In this document: in pieces, positions 24,665 through 37,348 of the stretch | Numbering within the stretch: the first letter of the stretch is position 1 | Layout of the letters: each line of letters opens with the position of its first letter | Source of the DNA: Agapanthus africanus | Taxonomy: Eukaryota; Streptophyta; Magnoliopsida; Asparagales; Amaryllidaceae | Assembly: GCA_030015575.1 (NCBI GenBank) | Contig: JASDDO010000026.1 | Span: 192,163,739 to 192,227,738 of the forward strand | Length of the DNA stretch: 64,000 nt | Direction of reading: 5' to 3' | Made by a program: the position numbers and the translations under genes | Notes under the pieces: generated by a model | What the model saw: only the letters and a program-made list of their open reading frames with translations | The model's database searches: none | What the model was told of the DNA's origin: nothing

Positions 24665-25808
24665 TACATAGCTTGAATACTACCGAATATTTAACTGAAA
24701 TGATGGAGGGCTACGGATGGTTTTGGCAAAACCGTGAACGTAGTGAACTTGATTTAGTCGATGGAACGAGATAGCTTTTAAATGGAGCGGCTCAAACTCC
24801 GTATTTTAAAAGTTTGTTTTTGAAAAGAACCGAGTGGTTTTTCGAAAGTGTTCCAACGACTTTAACTTGGTTTATTATCTTGCATTAGTTCTTTTAATGC
24901 GTGATATTCTTGCATTAGTTCTTTTAATGCGTCCCATCATTTAAACCTACCATTGCAGAAAACAACCAAAATATGACGTACGCTTATGCCATTCGCATTC
25001 GCCACGGGGCCCCGTCATTACCCGTTAGGTTACTTAACTAACGACAGAGCGGGGGCTGGGCTAGCGCGTCTGTAAAACATAAGCAACGCCTAAATAATAT
25101 CATATATAGATATACTGCAATGATAAACATTTCAGATCACAGATAAATACATTGGATATACTAGCAATCTGTAATTTGTACGAGCCTGTAACAAAAACAG
25201 ATAACACGGTCGCGGTGAATAGCCAAAACCCCACCCAAGACCCCTACGGGTGCGGCAAACTACCCGCCAAGTACCCGAAGCGTAGCAACCTCCCTCATCT
25301 CCATGAGTAGGCCACTCGACACTTCGGCATACCCGGTAGTTTGTGCACCCCCTCCATGGGTCTATCCTAGGAGCAAAAACAGTAAAAAGAAATTATACAA
25401 TGACGGCTCCAACCCCGACCCGGTTGTGCGGCCATACAAATAATTATTACATCAATTTACAAATTTACATGAATTGCAAGAAAAGAAAACTCTCGTCTCA
25501 CAACCCCCGGCTATTCACCCGCGACAATCCAACATATTTATATACACATTTCAGCACATTACAGATCATGTATAACCCCGACCAATCGACTTATAGCGAT
25601 TAGCCGATGTTCAATACATGCAAACATCACAGATATAACCATCATAGTCAAAGTGCAGTGAAGTTCGGAAAAAATACGGAATTATAGGACCCCAAAAGGA
25701 AATTTCTTTTCTGGAAAATCTGGGCACATATAATATATTCCAAAAATCCCAAAACCAACACAGACACACACTGCACGAAAAACGATGCAGAGAAGACGAC
25801 AAAACGCG

Positions 25809-25849
25809 GCGCTTCCGCGGCACATGCCTACCTCGTGCGGCGGAAGCGC
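25809..25849 (-). other. GC-rich leader hairpin of element A
   Basis: A stem of about 15 bp with one mismatch (arms GCGCTTCCGCGGCAC and GTGCGGCGGAAGCGC) closes an 11-nt loop, about 214 nt after the PBS. It has the same position as in C and D with different stem bases. Confidence 0.8.
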
Positions 25850-26050
25850 GGCGGTTTGAACGAAACAGTGGACCGTTTTTCATGGGTGTTCACACAAAAC
25901 CCTGAGCCGAATTTAGGAGTATAAAGTTTTTCATTTTGACCAGAAAAAATTTCAACAGAAACTCAGGTTTTGTAAAAGTTAGGTTTTTGGATTTTTTCCG
26001 GTTCCGAACTTCGTTACACTTTACTACCAAGCTAGTTTAAGTTTAGTTAG

Positions 26051-26062
26051 GCTCTGATACCA
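26051..26062 (-). other. Element A primer-binding site
   Basis: The complement reads TGGTATCAGAGC, a perfect match to the usual plant initiator-Met tRNA primer site, one base from the LTR end. Confidence 0.95.
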
Positions 26063-26063
26063 C

Positions 26064-28242
26064 TGTAAGTCCACGTTGCGACCCCCGGTTCTTACGGGGA
26101 GGCGGAAACGGTATAAAAATCAAATTTTAAGCGCAAGGGGCAACATGGACTAAGCAAAGTCGGGATCTTTGACTAAACTAAAACTAGCAAACTTAGCTAA
26201 AGAGAGTTAGCTACTCGGATGGAGATGATTATACCTAAAACTTGAACTCCTTCGTCTTCAAGCTCCGATGGTGGTTCGATGGCTCCTTCTCGTTGTCTCC
26301 GTACGCCGAAGATAGATCCACTTGAAAGCTCCAACCTTTAGCTCCTTCTTCGTTCTTTGAAGAAACTAGTTCACTTGGTTTGCTAAACTTAGTAAACTAG
26401 AATGAGTAGAGAGGAAATAGAATGGGATTTTATCTATGGTTCTTGATTCTCAACTCATGAGACAAGAGAACCATAGATCAAGAGAGGGAGCAAGAGGTTG
26501 AGGGTGAGAGCAAGAGGAGAGCTCAAGAACAAGAGAGAGAATGAGCAAGAAAGAATGAGCAAGTATTTTGTCTCTCACCCTCTCATAATCCAAATCAATG
26601 ATAACTCATCATATTAACAAAAGTCTTATGTGATGATTGAAGCAACCATAACCTTATCATGTCATGCACTCATTTTACTCAAATGAACAAGCAAGTAAAA
26701 GTCTTTGGCATGAAATGATAACCATGGTTATCATGATGGTCAACTAGTCAAGCCTAGTCAACCGGTCAACAAAGTCAACAAGTCAACAAAAGTCAACAAG
26801 TCAACAAGGTCAACAAAAGTCAACAACCAAGTCACCATAATACTTAATTAATATAATAGTTAATCGCATATCATATTCTCATTAGGGTTGAGCAAAAAGT
26901 CAAAAAGTCAACGGTCAACTGTCAACAACCCTAATGAGAATCCGCTGCCTCTGCCTCCCTGTCAACTGTGCATACACACCCGCATCCGCGTTCCGAGGAA
27001 CACGAATGCAAACTGGATAAATCCAATCCCATAAGGTACACTAGGATCTGGCTTAAACCAAAGCCCGCTAGTGTAAACTGTCCGGACACTGTACGTGCAC
27101 AAGTGCACGGATGTGACCGAACCCTGTCGCAAAACCATGCGACCTGTCGCAATACCATGCGACCTCTACTCTTTTGCCTAAAGGCGAGAAGCTTTCTGTG
27201 TGGGACTCTAAAGACTCGACACTACGCTGGCAGTGGGTTTAACCACAGACCGCAAGCGGCACTAGCTGTGCGTAACGGTCCCCAGGTAATGCCGACAAGA
27301 AGACCGACGAGGCGAAACCCATCTGAACTCCTACTGAGCCTGAGTGTGACATTCTCCGTACAGTCCGGTCTGTTCGTCTGATACATCGCATGGCGGGCCT
27401 AGGGGGCGGAAAACGTCAGTCCCCCAATAGCGGTACAAGTCGTGCCGGAGCGAAGCCCAAAACACCCTGAGATAACACTGGAAACCTACCAGTATATCTC
27501 GTTTGCCCTGGCCAGGGACTACTCGTGTAATGGCTCTCCTAGACACAGCGCGATGTCAACCCCCAATACCGGGAGAGACGAATCCTATCTAACCGTCACT
27601 GCCTCCAAGTGCTTCGGGACTGCACCCAACCACCACCTGTTTGCACGACTCCTTTGAGCCGTGGTAGGGTAGTGATCAAAGTACAGTGGGAACACACCCG
27701 AGGCGAAGTGACAGTGTCAAGTCAGCGGACTAAGCTGTACTCATGTCACCTGGGAACTGATAACTGACGATAGGTATAATACCAACTAGTCAGTTCCCGA
27801 CGAGTCCTGTCCAGTGTACCCGTAACCTAACGAGCACCCGCATACTATCTCAAGTACGACGTACTGACGGCTGTGGGACAGACCGTCTCCCACACTGGGA
27901 TGAGAAGCGCATGCGCTGGCCTACTCCGGAGTATCGATGCCCTGTCTCGATAGTCCTGCGACCAGGGACCTGCATAAGGATGTGCTTATAGATTACCCAG
28001 CCCCACTAGTGTGACGGCCATCACATCGCTGGTAATCAAGCAAAGATCCTAAGGGCTCCACTAATGTGTATAGGCGATATACAAAATATAAACACATGTA
28101 CACATTGAAGTAGAAACAAACCAAGTAGCATAATACTATTTTGAGCAAGATTGTATATACAAGGTGAATATCCCAAGCATCCATTAAGTAATATACAAAC
28201 CAGTATGATACAGTAATGGCCTCTAGGGCATATACACTAACA
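26064..28242 (-). repeat. Element A 5' LTR
   Basis: 2179 bp, the same length as the other copy at 17817-19995 with about ten differences. It drives the element's transcript on the minus strand. Followed at 28243 by the GAACC duplication and then by B leader sequence. Confidence 0.95.
26738..26927 (-). promoter_or_regulatory. W-box (TTGAC) cluster in element A 5' LTR
   Basis: Same array as at 18491-18680, offset by exactly 8247 bp. This is the copy positioned to act as the promoter of the element. Confidence 0.6.
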
Positions 28243-30047
28243 GAACCGCGGCCGATCCCACCGATCCGCCGCGATTCCGCCGCGCTTTGGACGATTCATC
28301 AGCCCAATTTTCCTGTGTGGGTCCTCTGTGATATTTGGTATTTTCTGGAATTTTTTAATTTTTGCTCTGGTTTCAGATTTACAGAGAAGTATTGGAGAAA
28401 AATTAAATGTGTTTAATCGATCGAAATTATACGGTATTTGCTTGTTGGATTATATCTGTGTTTGTATAATGTGTTCGTAAACCTCCCCTAACTGCTAGTA
28501 TATCGGTTGGCAAGGGGTTGCACATTTCTGTAATGGATTTTATCTGTTTGTGTATATGAACTGTGTTGGACTGTTGTGATGTATAACCGGGGTTATGTGA
28601 TGGGTTATTATTTAATTCATTTGATGTAAATGTAATAAGTTGTAATATTATTTTGCGGGGCACATCCAGGTTGCGGTTGTAGCCACCGTTGTATTATTTC
28701 TTTTTACTGTTTTTGCTCCTAGGACAGACCCAAGGTGGGGTGCACAAACTGCCGGGCGGGTAGTTTGCCGTACCCGTAGGGGTCTTGGGTGGGGTAATGG
28801 CTATTCATCACAACTGTGTAATCCTTCTTTTGTTGCAGGCTCAAAACAAACACGGATTGCTTGCAAATCCAATAATGTTCATCTGTGATCTGGAATGAAT
28901 ATTATTGCGTCCGACGAATGTAAAATATCTATATATATGATAGCTATTTAGACGTCACTTATGTTTTACACCCTTGCTAGCCCAGCCCCCGCTCTGTCGT
29001 TAGTTAAGTAACCTAACGGGTGATGACGGGACCCAGTGGCGAATGCGGATGGCATAAGAGGACGTTGTATTTTCGTTGTTTTCTGCAATGATAGGTTAAT
29101 GATGGGACGCATTATTAATAATGCAAAGAAAATAAACCAAAGCTTAATCGTTGGAACAAATTTAAAAGAAACCACTCGGTTATTTTAAAAGAGCAGAATT
29201 TTTTAATTGCGGAGCTTTAACCACTCCTTTTTTTTAAAAGTATCAGGTTTCTTCGATTATATCAAGTTCACTACGTTCACGGATTTTCTAAAACCATTCG
29301 TTGCCCTTCGTCATTTCATTTGGATATTCAGTAGTATTCAAGCTATGCATTTGACCAACGCCAGGGCATAGTGTTTGGTAGCCGCTGGAGTATTTCATTT
29401 GTTTGCATAGATAGATGTGTTAGTTTGGGACAGTCGTATTATCATTTGGCCAACGTCAGGGATATGTACGGATGGGTTCAAATTAACTAGGACAATGATG
29501 GGTAGAACTTGACATGTGACTTATGACATTTTGACCAACGCCAAGGTTATAAGAGCTTGGGGCAAAAATACATATATCGGGAATTTCTAAAGAAACTGAA
29601 ATTTGCAAAAAGATGTATACCATTTTGGAGTTTGATGAATGTTGGTAGGATTCCTTCAACATTATCATACGATGATATTTTGGATCCCGATCTTACTGTG
29701 AGTATATGCTACTTATCAGGAGATTCGTCACTTAACGATCAATGCTATAAACCAAGTAGGTGCCTAGAAAGGTGTCAGCGGGGTTACGCCCCCAGAGAAA
29801 AGAGGTTATTTAATTAAGGAACTTCGCGAAAGCGTTGGAAAACCTCCCTCGAAGTATCGACACTAGCCTGGCTGAACGGTTAAGCAAGTATTGTACGGTG
29901 AGAATTGTCCTGGCTAATTCTTCTTTTATGGTTTGAGGAGGGATTCGAGAAACAGTGGGAGCCATCCTGTTTAGATAAATTAAAAACCAATCTAAACTTG
30001 CAACAGCATCATGCTAAAATGTTTTCTTCTCTCTCTCTTAATTGCAG
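28243..30047 (+). other. Element B leader, second segment
   Basis: Continues B's leader after A. The first 35 bases complete the GC-rich hairpin (CGCGGCCGATC and then GATCCGCCGCGATTCCGC). The three-fold repeat is at about 29349-29366, 29454-29470 and 29528-29546, with TTGACCAACGCCA-type sequence. It ends in a long CT tract and AATTGCAG at 30047. A gene is not supported. Confidence 0.85.
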
Positions 30048-33000
30048 CGACCTTGTGACCACACATAGATTACATCTAGATAACAAATTGACTGAATCTG
30101 ACTTATATGACTGGCAAAGGTCTGTCCAGATGTCCATTGGCTATGACAAGCTGGACCACCCTATTACTACTCAAGATCCCGCCGTCCCAGGTCCAGTTTC
30201 CACTGTCGCGGATATGGATATCCGTCAGAAAAGGGAAAAAGATAAAGCGAAAGCTAAGTGCTTCGTGTTAGTTTCAGTTGATGGTGTATACCAGAAGCAG
30301 CACGAGAAGATGGACTTAGTTTCCATCTTTCTCCATAATAAAGATTTATATGGAGAGCAATCTCATATCACTAGATATGAAACCTCGAACGAATTAATTC
30401 AAGCGAGGTTAGCTGACGGGTCATCTGTAAGGGACAACGTCCTTACAATGACTAGCTGTATTGATGAGCTCCAGGACCTGAAGACCGCGTTGGGAAACGA
30501 GTCAAATACTGACTTGATTCTATAGTCTCTGCCTTCTACCTTAAAGGAAACCAGGGAAGGAGAAGGAAAGAGAAAGGCAAAAGTTTCGGGACTGGATATA
30601 GTAAAACAGGGACGTTCCTATTGTTACAGGAATGAACATTGGCAGAAAGATTGCAGGGCTTTAGAAGCTAGTAACCAGGATACGAAGCTTGTTGTGGCTT
30701 CAACCTCAAGTGTGTTTGTAATAGAGAACTGCTTGTCAATTAACTCTACTTCCTGGGTACTAGATACCGGAGCAGGATCTCATATCTGTAATTCAATACA
30801 TGCTTTGAGAAACCATAGAGTTATAAAGGTAGGTGATTGGTCTCTCAGAGTTGCAAATGGAATGAGCGTAGACGCTGAATCCGTGGGAGAATATCGCCTA
30901 GGTTTGACCAGTGGGCATATATTAATTCTACGTAACTGTTTATATGTACCTAGTATGACATGTAATATCATATCAGTATCCTCACTTTCAAGAGAGGGAT
31001 ATGATTTTTCATTCGTAAGCGATGTAGTTAACATCCACCTAAATCAAGTTATGATTGGGTCCGGTACATTAGATAACGGTATATACGTATTAAGTCAAGC
31101 TCAGGTTTTCAATATCCAGAACACACTTAAAAGAAAATCTCCAGAAATAAATCAGGCTTTCTTATGTCATTGTAGACTAGGTCACATCAATGAGAGAAGG
31201 TTGACTAAGTTACATAGAGAAGGATATTTGAATCCGTTCGAATATCAATCTTATGCTACTTGTGAATCTTGTCTCAAAGGAAAGATGACAAAGACTCTGT
31301 TCACTGGACACGGAGTAAGAGCAAGCGAGCTCTTGGGACTCGTACACAGTGACGTGTGCGGTCCAATGTCTTCACATGCGCGAGGTGGTTATTCCTACTT
31401 CATTACTTTTACGGATGATTTTTCTAGGTATGGATATGTCTTCTTAATGAAGCATAAATCCGAGGCCTTTGAGAAATTCCAAGAATACAAGAATGAAGTG
31501 GAAAAACAAACAGGCAAGAGTATAAAGACACTAAGATCTGATCGAGGTGGTGAATACTTAAGTGCCGAGTTCCTGGGTTACTTAAAAGAGAATGGAATTC
31601 TCTCTCAGCTTACTCCTCCGTACACACCACAACATAACGGTGTATCGGAAAGGAGGAATCGAACCCTATTGGATATGGTTCGTTCCATGATGAGTAACGC
31701 TGAGTTACCGCGATTATTCTGGGGATATGCGCTAGAATCAGCGGCATATCTTCTGAACAGAGTTCCTACCAAGACAGTGCCTACCACCCCATATCAGATG
31801 TAGAGTGGGAAGAAACCCTATCTTCAGTATCTGAAGATTTGGGGATGTCCGGTTTTTGTTAAAAAACAGCATGCGGACAAGCTCGAGGCACGATCAGTAC
31901 AGTGCAGGTTTGTAGGATATCCAAAGAACTCTAAGGGATATCTATTCTATTACGCAGAGGAACAAAACGTTTTTGTTTCTCGTAATGCCCAATTTTTAGA
32001 ACAGCAAGTTTTAGAAAAGGATACAAGTGGGAGCGAAATAGAACTGGAAGAAATTCTAAAACCACAAGCTATTACTGAAAGCTTGGAAGAACCAGAAGGT
32101 TCAGGAGAACAGGACATCCCGACGCCACTCCGCAGGAGTAGTAGGCCGTCTCATCCGCCTGAGAGATAGTACGGTTTTCTCATAGATGGGGATAGAGAGG
32201 ATTGTGTCATTGATGAAGATGACCCTACTAGCTTCTAGCAAGCCATTCAGAGCGGCGACTCGGTAAAATGGCTGGATGCAATGCGGACCGAAATGGAGTC
32301 CATATACACTAACAAAGTATGGACTTTGGACGTTGCTCCAGATGGGGTAAAACCTGTAGGATGAAAATGGATCTTCAAAAAGAAGATTGGTGTAGATAGA
32401 CAGGTTGAAACCTATAAGGCTAGACTTGTTGCAAAGGGTTTCCGTCAAAGACCTGGTTTGGACTATGACGAAACCTTTTCTCCAGTGGCTATGCTTAAAT
32501 CTATTCGGGTCCTTCTTGCTATTGCTGCCTTCCACGATTATGAAATCTGGCAGATGGACGTAAAGACGGCCTTTCTAAATGGTAATTTGGAAGAAAGCGT
32601 TTATATGGATCAGCCAGAGGGATTCATTCAGAGTGGGAGCAGCGGTAAAGTATGCAAGCTGCTTAAGTCCATTTATGGACTAAAGCAGGCATCGCGGAGT
32701 TGGAACATCTGTTTTGATGATGCTGTCAAAGAATTTGACTTTATCAAAAATCCAGATGAACCATGCATATACAGTTAGATTGTAGGGAGAGCTGTAGTAT
32801 TCCTCGTCTTGTACGTGGATGACATTCTTCTAATAGGAAATGATATTCCTATGTTACAGTCAGTCAAAAGATTCTTGTCACATAAATTCTCCATGAAAGA
32901 CCTGGGTGATGCCACCTACATTCTGGGGATCCGGATCTTTCGTGATAGATCAAAGAGGATGTTGGGACTTTCACAGTCCAGGTACATAGACACCATAGTG

Positions 33001-33798
33001 AAGAGATTCAGTATGGAAGATTCTAAGCGCGGTAACCTACCGGCTTGTCACGGAATCACCTTCTCCAAAGATATGTCTCCCAAGACTGATTTGGAAAGGG
33101 ATCGCATGTCGATTATACCCTACGCTTCTGCGGTAGGCTCTATAATTTATGCGATGTTATGTACTAGACCAGATGTAGCATACGCATTGAGCGTAGTAAG
33201 CCGGTATCAAGCAAACCCAGGGGAGAATCACTGGATAGCAGTAAAGAACATTCTCAAGTACCTGAGGAGGACTAAGGAGATGTTCTTGGTGTATGGCGAA
33301 AAAGACCTTCAGATGGATGCCTTTGCCGACTCCGGCTTCTAGAGTGACAAAGATGACTCCAAGTCCATGTCGGGTTATGTCTTTACCCTCAATGGAGGGG
33401 CTGTATGTTGGAAGAGTTCCAAACAGGAGACCGTTGCTGACTCAATGATGGAAGCAGAGTACATAACTGCTTGCGATGCCGCAAAAGAAGCAGTCTGGAT
33501 GAAGAAGTTCCTCACAGAACTTCAGGTGGTTCCTACCAGTGTTGGTCCAATACCTCTGTATTGTGACAACAACGGCGCTATAGCTTTAGCGAAGGAACCC
33601 AGGTCCCATCAGAAGTCCAGACACATCTTAAGGCGGTATCACCTGATCAGGAAGATCATAGATCGCCGGGAGATCGAGGTGAAGAGAGTAAAGACGGAGG
33701 ATAACATTGCTGATCCATTCACAAAGGCCATTCCTCAGACGCAGTTCGAGAGGCTATTCGAGATGATAGGTCTACGATATACCAGCTCATGGCCCTAG
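30048..33798 (+). pseudogene. Element B gag-pol remnant
   Basis: Recognisable relative of the A/C polyprotein in the same order: a shortened and divergent gag with a zinc-knuckle trace near 30620-30660; protease (WVLDTGAGSH) near 30757; pre-integrase and an integrase core with HSDVCG, SDRGGEY and SERRN up to about 31800; the linker; RT with DVKTAFLNG and YVDD; and RNase H with MEAEY and CDNNGA near the end. It is broken, with at least seven interruptions and loss of part of gag. It stops just before the polypurine tract at about 33803-33812. Confidence 0.92.
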
Positions 33799-34441
33799 TG
33801 CAAGTGGGAGATTGTTAGTGTATATGCCGTAGGGGCCATTATTGTATCATACTACCATGTATATTACTTAATGGAAGCTTGGGATATTCACAGTTGTAAA
33901 TAACAGTCTTGCTAAACATAGTAGTATGCTACTTGGTTTGAGTCTACTTTAATATGTGCATATGTTTCTTGTAACGTATCACTTATACATATTAGTAGAG
34001 CCCATAAGATCTTTGCTTGATTACCAGCGTCGTGATGGCAGTCACACTAGTGAGGGCTGGGTAGTCTGTAAGCAACATCCTATATAGGTCCCTGGTCGTT
34101 GGATTATCGAGATAGGGCATCGATATTCCGGAGTAGACTAAGTGTATATGCTTCTCATCCCAGTTGGGGAGATGGTCTGTCCCACAGCCATCAGTACGTC
34201 GTACTAGAGATAGTATATAGGTGCTCGTTAGGTTACGGGTACACCGGACAGGACTCGCCGGGGAACTGATTGGTTGGTATTATACCCATCGTCAGTTAAC
34301 AGTTCCCAGGTGACATGAGTACAGCATAGTCCGCAGACTTGACACTGCTACTTTGCCTCGAGTGTGTCCCACTGTTCTTAGATTGCTACCCCACCACGGC
34401 TCAAAGGAGTCGTGCAAACAGGTAGCAGTTGGGTGCAATCC

Positions 34442-36012
34442 TGTTCATATCAGATTTTTGCATTTTTATACCGCCCAATTTTTATCACATTGCTTATCGG
34501 TAGATACTCTTGAGCCGTGTTTGCTAGTCAATTGCAGGATACAGGTTCTCGGTTCTAAAATGGTGAAATTCATGGAAAACACGAAAAAATCCGGGTTCCT
34601 GCCAACCACTGAGAAAACACGGTCTCCGCTCTTCATCCGTATGTTGCCAGATACCAGTTTAAGAAGACAAAATGTCAAATCAATGTCGTTTTCATGCACA
34701 AGGCTCAATGGCAGCACAAGATCCAAGAAATCTACGCGGAGCTCGAGGAAATCATGACAAAAAGTCCACTTCAAAACACCTTTCCCTCAACAGAAATTCT
34801 GGAAGAAATGTGGAAGTATTTTCAGAAAACACATATGCCAAACCACAGACAACATCAGACCAGGGGGGCCCACAAAATTCGAGGAGCCAACTCCTCCATT
34901 AGGCCGCGGAAACGCGGCCTAAGCATGCTTAGACCGCGGATCCGCGGCCGTATGGTGGCGGAAGACAAAACTTTTCCAGGGGTGTTTTGGTCTTTTTATT
35001 TGTATTCTGGTGGTTGCCCTAGGTTTTCATTTTTTAGCCTATAAATAGCCCAAAACTTTGTGAAGGAAGGGGTCCATAATCTTGTATTTTCTTTCCTAGG
35101 TTTAGTTGTGTTTCTTCTTTCTCTTCTCATCTCTTCTCCATTAAAACTTGTAGTGAGCTTTGTGAGTGAAGAATGATGAATAAAGAAGACTCTTTTGCTA
35201 TTATATCTTGTCTTGTTCTTTTATAATTGCTTGTAATTTTAATTTGTTAACTAGTTGTTGTTATTTCTTGTTGTTTCTTTCTTTTCTCTTTTCCTTTATC
35301 ATTAAAACAACCATGATGCTTACGCTTGATCCTTGCTAAGGTGAGGTCGCAAATAGCTAGTTGTTCTCTTCTAATCTCTTCTTTCTATCTTCCTCTTTTG
35401 TTTTGTTTTCTTTCATTATGATGTGTGAGTAGTTTCATACTTGTTAGGGTAGGATAAGGGAAGTTTGAGAGAAGGAAATCTCTCTCACTCTTTCCTTGCC
35501 CAACAACTTAATTCGACTCCCGTTAATTGAACCACAATCCGCTCCTTACGGCACCCTATCCTACATGATAGCGGTGATTCCGTAGTGAGACCGGTTGTGG
35601 TTGAATTAACCGGAGGTTATGGCTAAGAGCCAAGAACGGACGGACAAGCACCAAAAGGAAGAACTTATGCGTTGGAAAGCCTAGCTTATACTCGCAAGTT
35701 CCTTCCTAGTCGTGCTAATCCCCGTTGTTGCCGATTACCGTAACACCGATATTAAGAGGGGCAACGAAAGATGTGGGAGACTCCTAACTCAAACTAACCT
35801 AATCCTAACCCTAACAAGCTCTCTTTACATATCATTTTACCACTTAATTAATCACAACAAAATCTGGAAAACTGGACTTAACTCGTTAAAGCACATAGAA
35901 AAAGATTCCCATCTCCCTGCGGACGACCCGTACTCAGCCGGCTAGCGACGAGCGAAACCGTCTTGATTGCGGTATTTAACTAAACTTGAACACGCAGAAT
36001 CGCTAACAATCA
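34442..36012 (+). repeat. Solo LTR of another family, probably Ty3/gypsy
   Basis: 1571 bp beginning TGTTCATATC and ending AACAATCA, inside B's 3' LTR. The flanks are AATCC (34437-34441) and AGTCC (36013-36017); the uninterrupted LTR copy at 5871 onward has AGTCC, so this is a 5-bp duplication with one later change. Promoter and end signals on the plus strand: TATAAATA at 35040-35047 and AATAAA at 35179-35184. No coding, PBS or second LTR is present, so it is a solo LTR left by recombination. The 3' part, 'ctccctgcggacgacccgta', resembles Athila/Tat-type LTR ends, which is the basis for the tentative Ty3 call. Confidence 0.8.
34902..34949. other. 48-bp GC-rich palindrome in the solo LTR
   Basis: Two 23-bp arms pair at 20 of 23 positions around a 2-bp centre. 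The arms contain CCGCGGAAACGCGGCCTAAG. The composition and motif order closely resemble the element D leader hairpin at 9635-9675 although the elements are of different families. It lies about 90 bp upstream of the TATA box. Confidence 0.85.
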
Positions 36013-37348
36013 AGTCCCGAGCACTTGGAGGCAGTGGCGGTTAGATAGGATTCGTCTCTCCCGGTATTGGGAGTTGATATCGCACTGTATCAGAGAGCCA
36101 TTACGCAAAGTCCCTGGCCAGGGCAAGCAAGATATACTGGTAGGTTCCAGTAGCTTCTCAGGGCGTAATGGGCTTCGCTCCGACATGACTTATACAGCTA
36201 TTAGGGGACTGACGGTTGCCGCCTCCTAGGCTTGATATGCGATATTCTTAGACGAACAGACCGGACTGTACGGAGATTGTCACATCAGGCTTAGTGGGAG
36301 TTCGGATGATTTACCTCATCGGCCTTCTTATCGACATCTACCTAGGGACCGTTACGTACAGCTAGTGCCGCTTGCGGTCTGTGGTTAAACCCACTGCCAG
36401 CATAGTGTCGAGTCTTTAGAGTCCCACACAGAGAGTTTCCCTGCTCCAGGCGAAGCGATGTAGAGGTCGTATGGTTTTACGACAAGGGTTCGAACGCGTA
36501 CGTGTGTTTTCGCACGTACGAGTTTTTCGGACAGTTTTTACTAGCCGGCTTTGGTTTAAGCCAGATTCTAGTATCGGGTTATTGGATTTATACAGTCTAA
36601 AGTTTTTCCGTGTTTTCACGGATTGGAGGGGCATTCTCGTAATTTGTCGGGAACCTTCTAGAAGATGGTGTAAGGGGGTTAAGGTGGCATATACATTGAA
36701 TGAGATTAGTGAGTCATATGGATGATTCATCCATGTCATTAATACTTCATAATTGCTTAATGACTCATGGAGATGAATCACCATAAGATATTTATCAAGC
36801 ATGGTTGTAAATCATTTTCTTTTCTTTTCTTGAAAAACAATAATGCTTGATATATATTATGATAGCTCATTTTCTCATTTCATAATTATGTTCATCTTCT
36901 CTCTCCTCAAGCTCTCTCTCTTCAAAACCCTAATCCTCCCCTCTCATGTGTTGAGTACAAGGGTTAGCTAGACTAATACATCCATAAGCTCACTCTATAT
37001 CCTCTAGGTAGCTTAGATTAGCACTTTAAGCAACCTAGTTATCTCAAGTTTGAGATTAAGCTTGGCGTAGGAGCTTTCGGGTGGACCGTCTTTGATTCGA
37101 GGAGGTCGTTGAGGTGCCGATGTTCCAAGAAGCCTACGAGGAGTGGAGGACAGCGATGAAGACCCGAAGGACTTGGTTCTTGAGGTATAATCACTTCACA
37201 TAGTAGTTTAGAACTTCTATGATTGTTGTTAGTTATCGTTTAGCTTCGATTCATGCGGTTAGTCGATGTTTAAGCAAAGAACAAGATCGTTTTTCATATT
37301 TCCGCCTCCCCGCAATTCGTGGGGTGTTGCACATCGACTTACAAGTAC

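Larger units (their letters stand above)
23961..26050 (-). other. Element A leader, non-coding
   Basis: About 2.1 kb between PBS and gag ATG, without a credible gene. On the element strand it has a GC-rich hairpin (25809-25849), three copies of a TTTTGACC...CCAAGG motif (24646-24664, 24552-24569, 24466-24484) and, just before the ATG, a pyrimidine tract ending in AATTGCAG that looks like a 3' splice site. Confidence 0.85.
17817..28242 (-). mobile_element. Element A: whole-looking Angela/BARE-like copia
   Basis: 10,426 bp on the minus strand between GAACC duplications. The 5' LTR is 26064-28242 and the 3' LTR 17817-19995, each 2179 bp with about 10 differences by eye (about 0.5%). PBS at 26051-26062, leader about 2.1 kb, a single uninterrupted gag-pol frame, and a polypurine tract next to the 3' LTR. 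It looks whole. With the commonly used grass rate of 1.3e-8 per site per year the LTR difference would mean roughly 0.2 million years. It belongs to the same family as C, in a different subfamily by LTR and leader. Confidence 0.95.
5240..37343 (+). mobile_element. Element B: Angela/BARE-like copia, host of three insertions
   Basis: Plus-strand copia element with 5' LTR 5240-7196, PBS, a leader split by D and A, coding remnant 30048-33798, a polypurine tract and 3' LTR 33813-37343. The flanking duplication AGTAC (5235-5239 and 37344-37348) proves the limits. Without its insertions (D, A and the solo LTR) it is about 9.7 kb. By eye the two LTRs differ at about 45 of 1950 positions (2.3%), making it the oldest of the four Angela-like copies. 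It is broken, with at least seven interruptions of the coding region and a shortened gag. Confidence 0.93.
33813..37343 (+). repeat. Element B 3' LTR, split by a solo LTR
   Basis: LTR sequence at 33813-34441 and 36013-37343 (about 1955 bp after removing the inserted 34442-36012 and one duplication copy) matches 5240-7196. It ends GACTTACA and is followed by the duplication AGTAC at 37344-37348. Confidence 0.92.

Noticed and set aside
32101-32535. 144-codon minus-strand frame, also at 47443-47877 and as a shorter version opposite A
   Set aside because: It is antisense to the RT region and is kept only because the sense protein is conserved.
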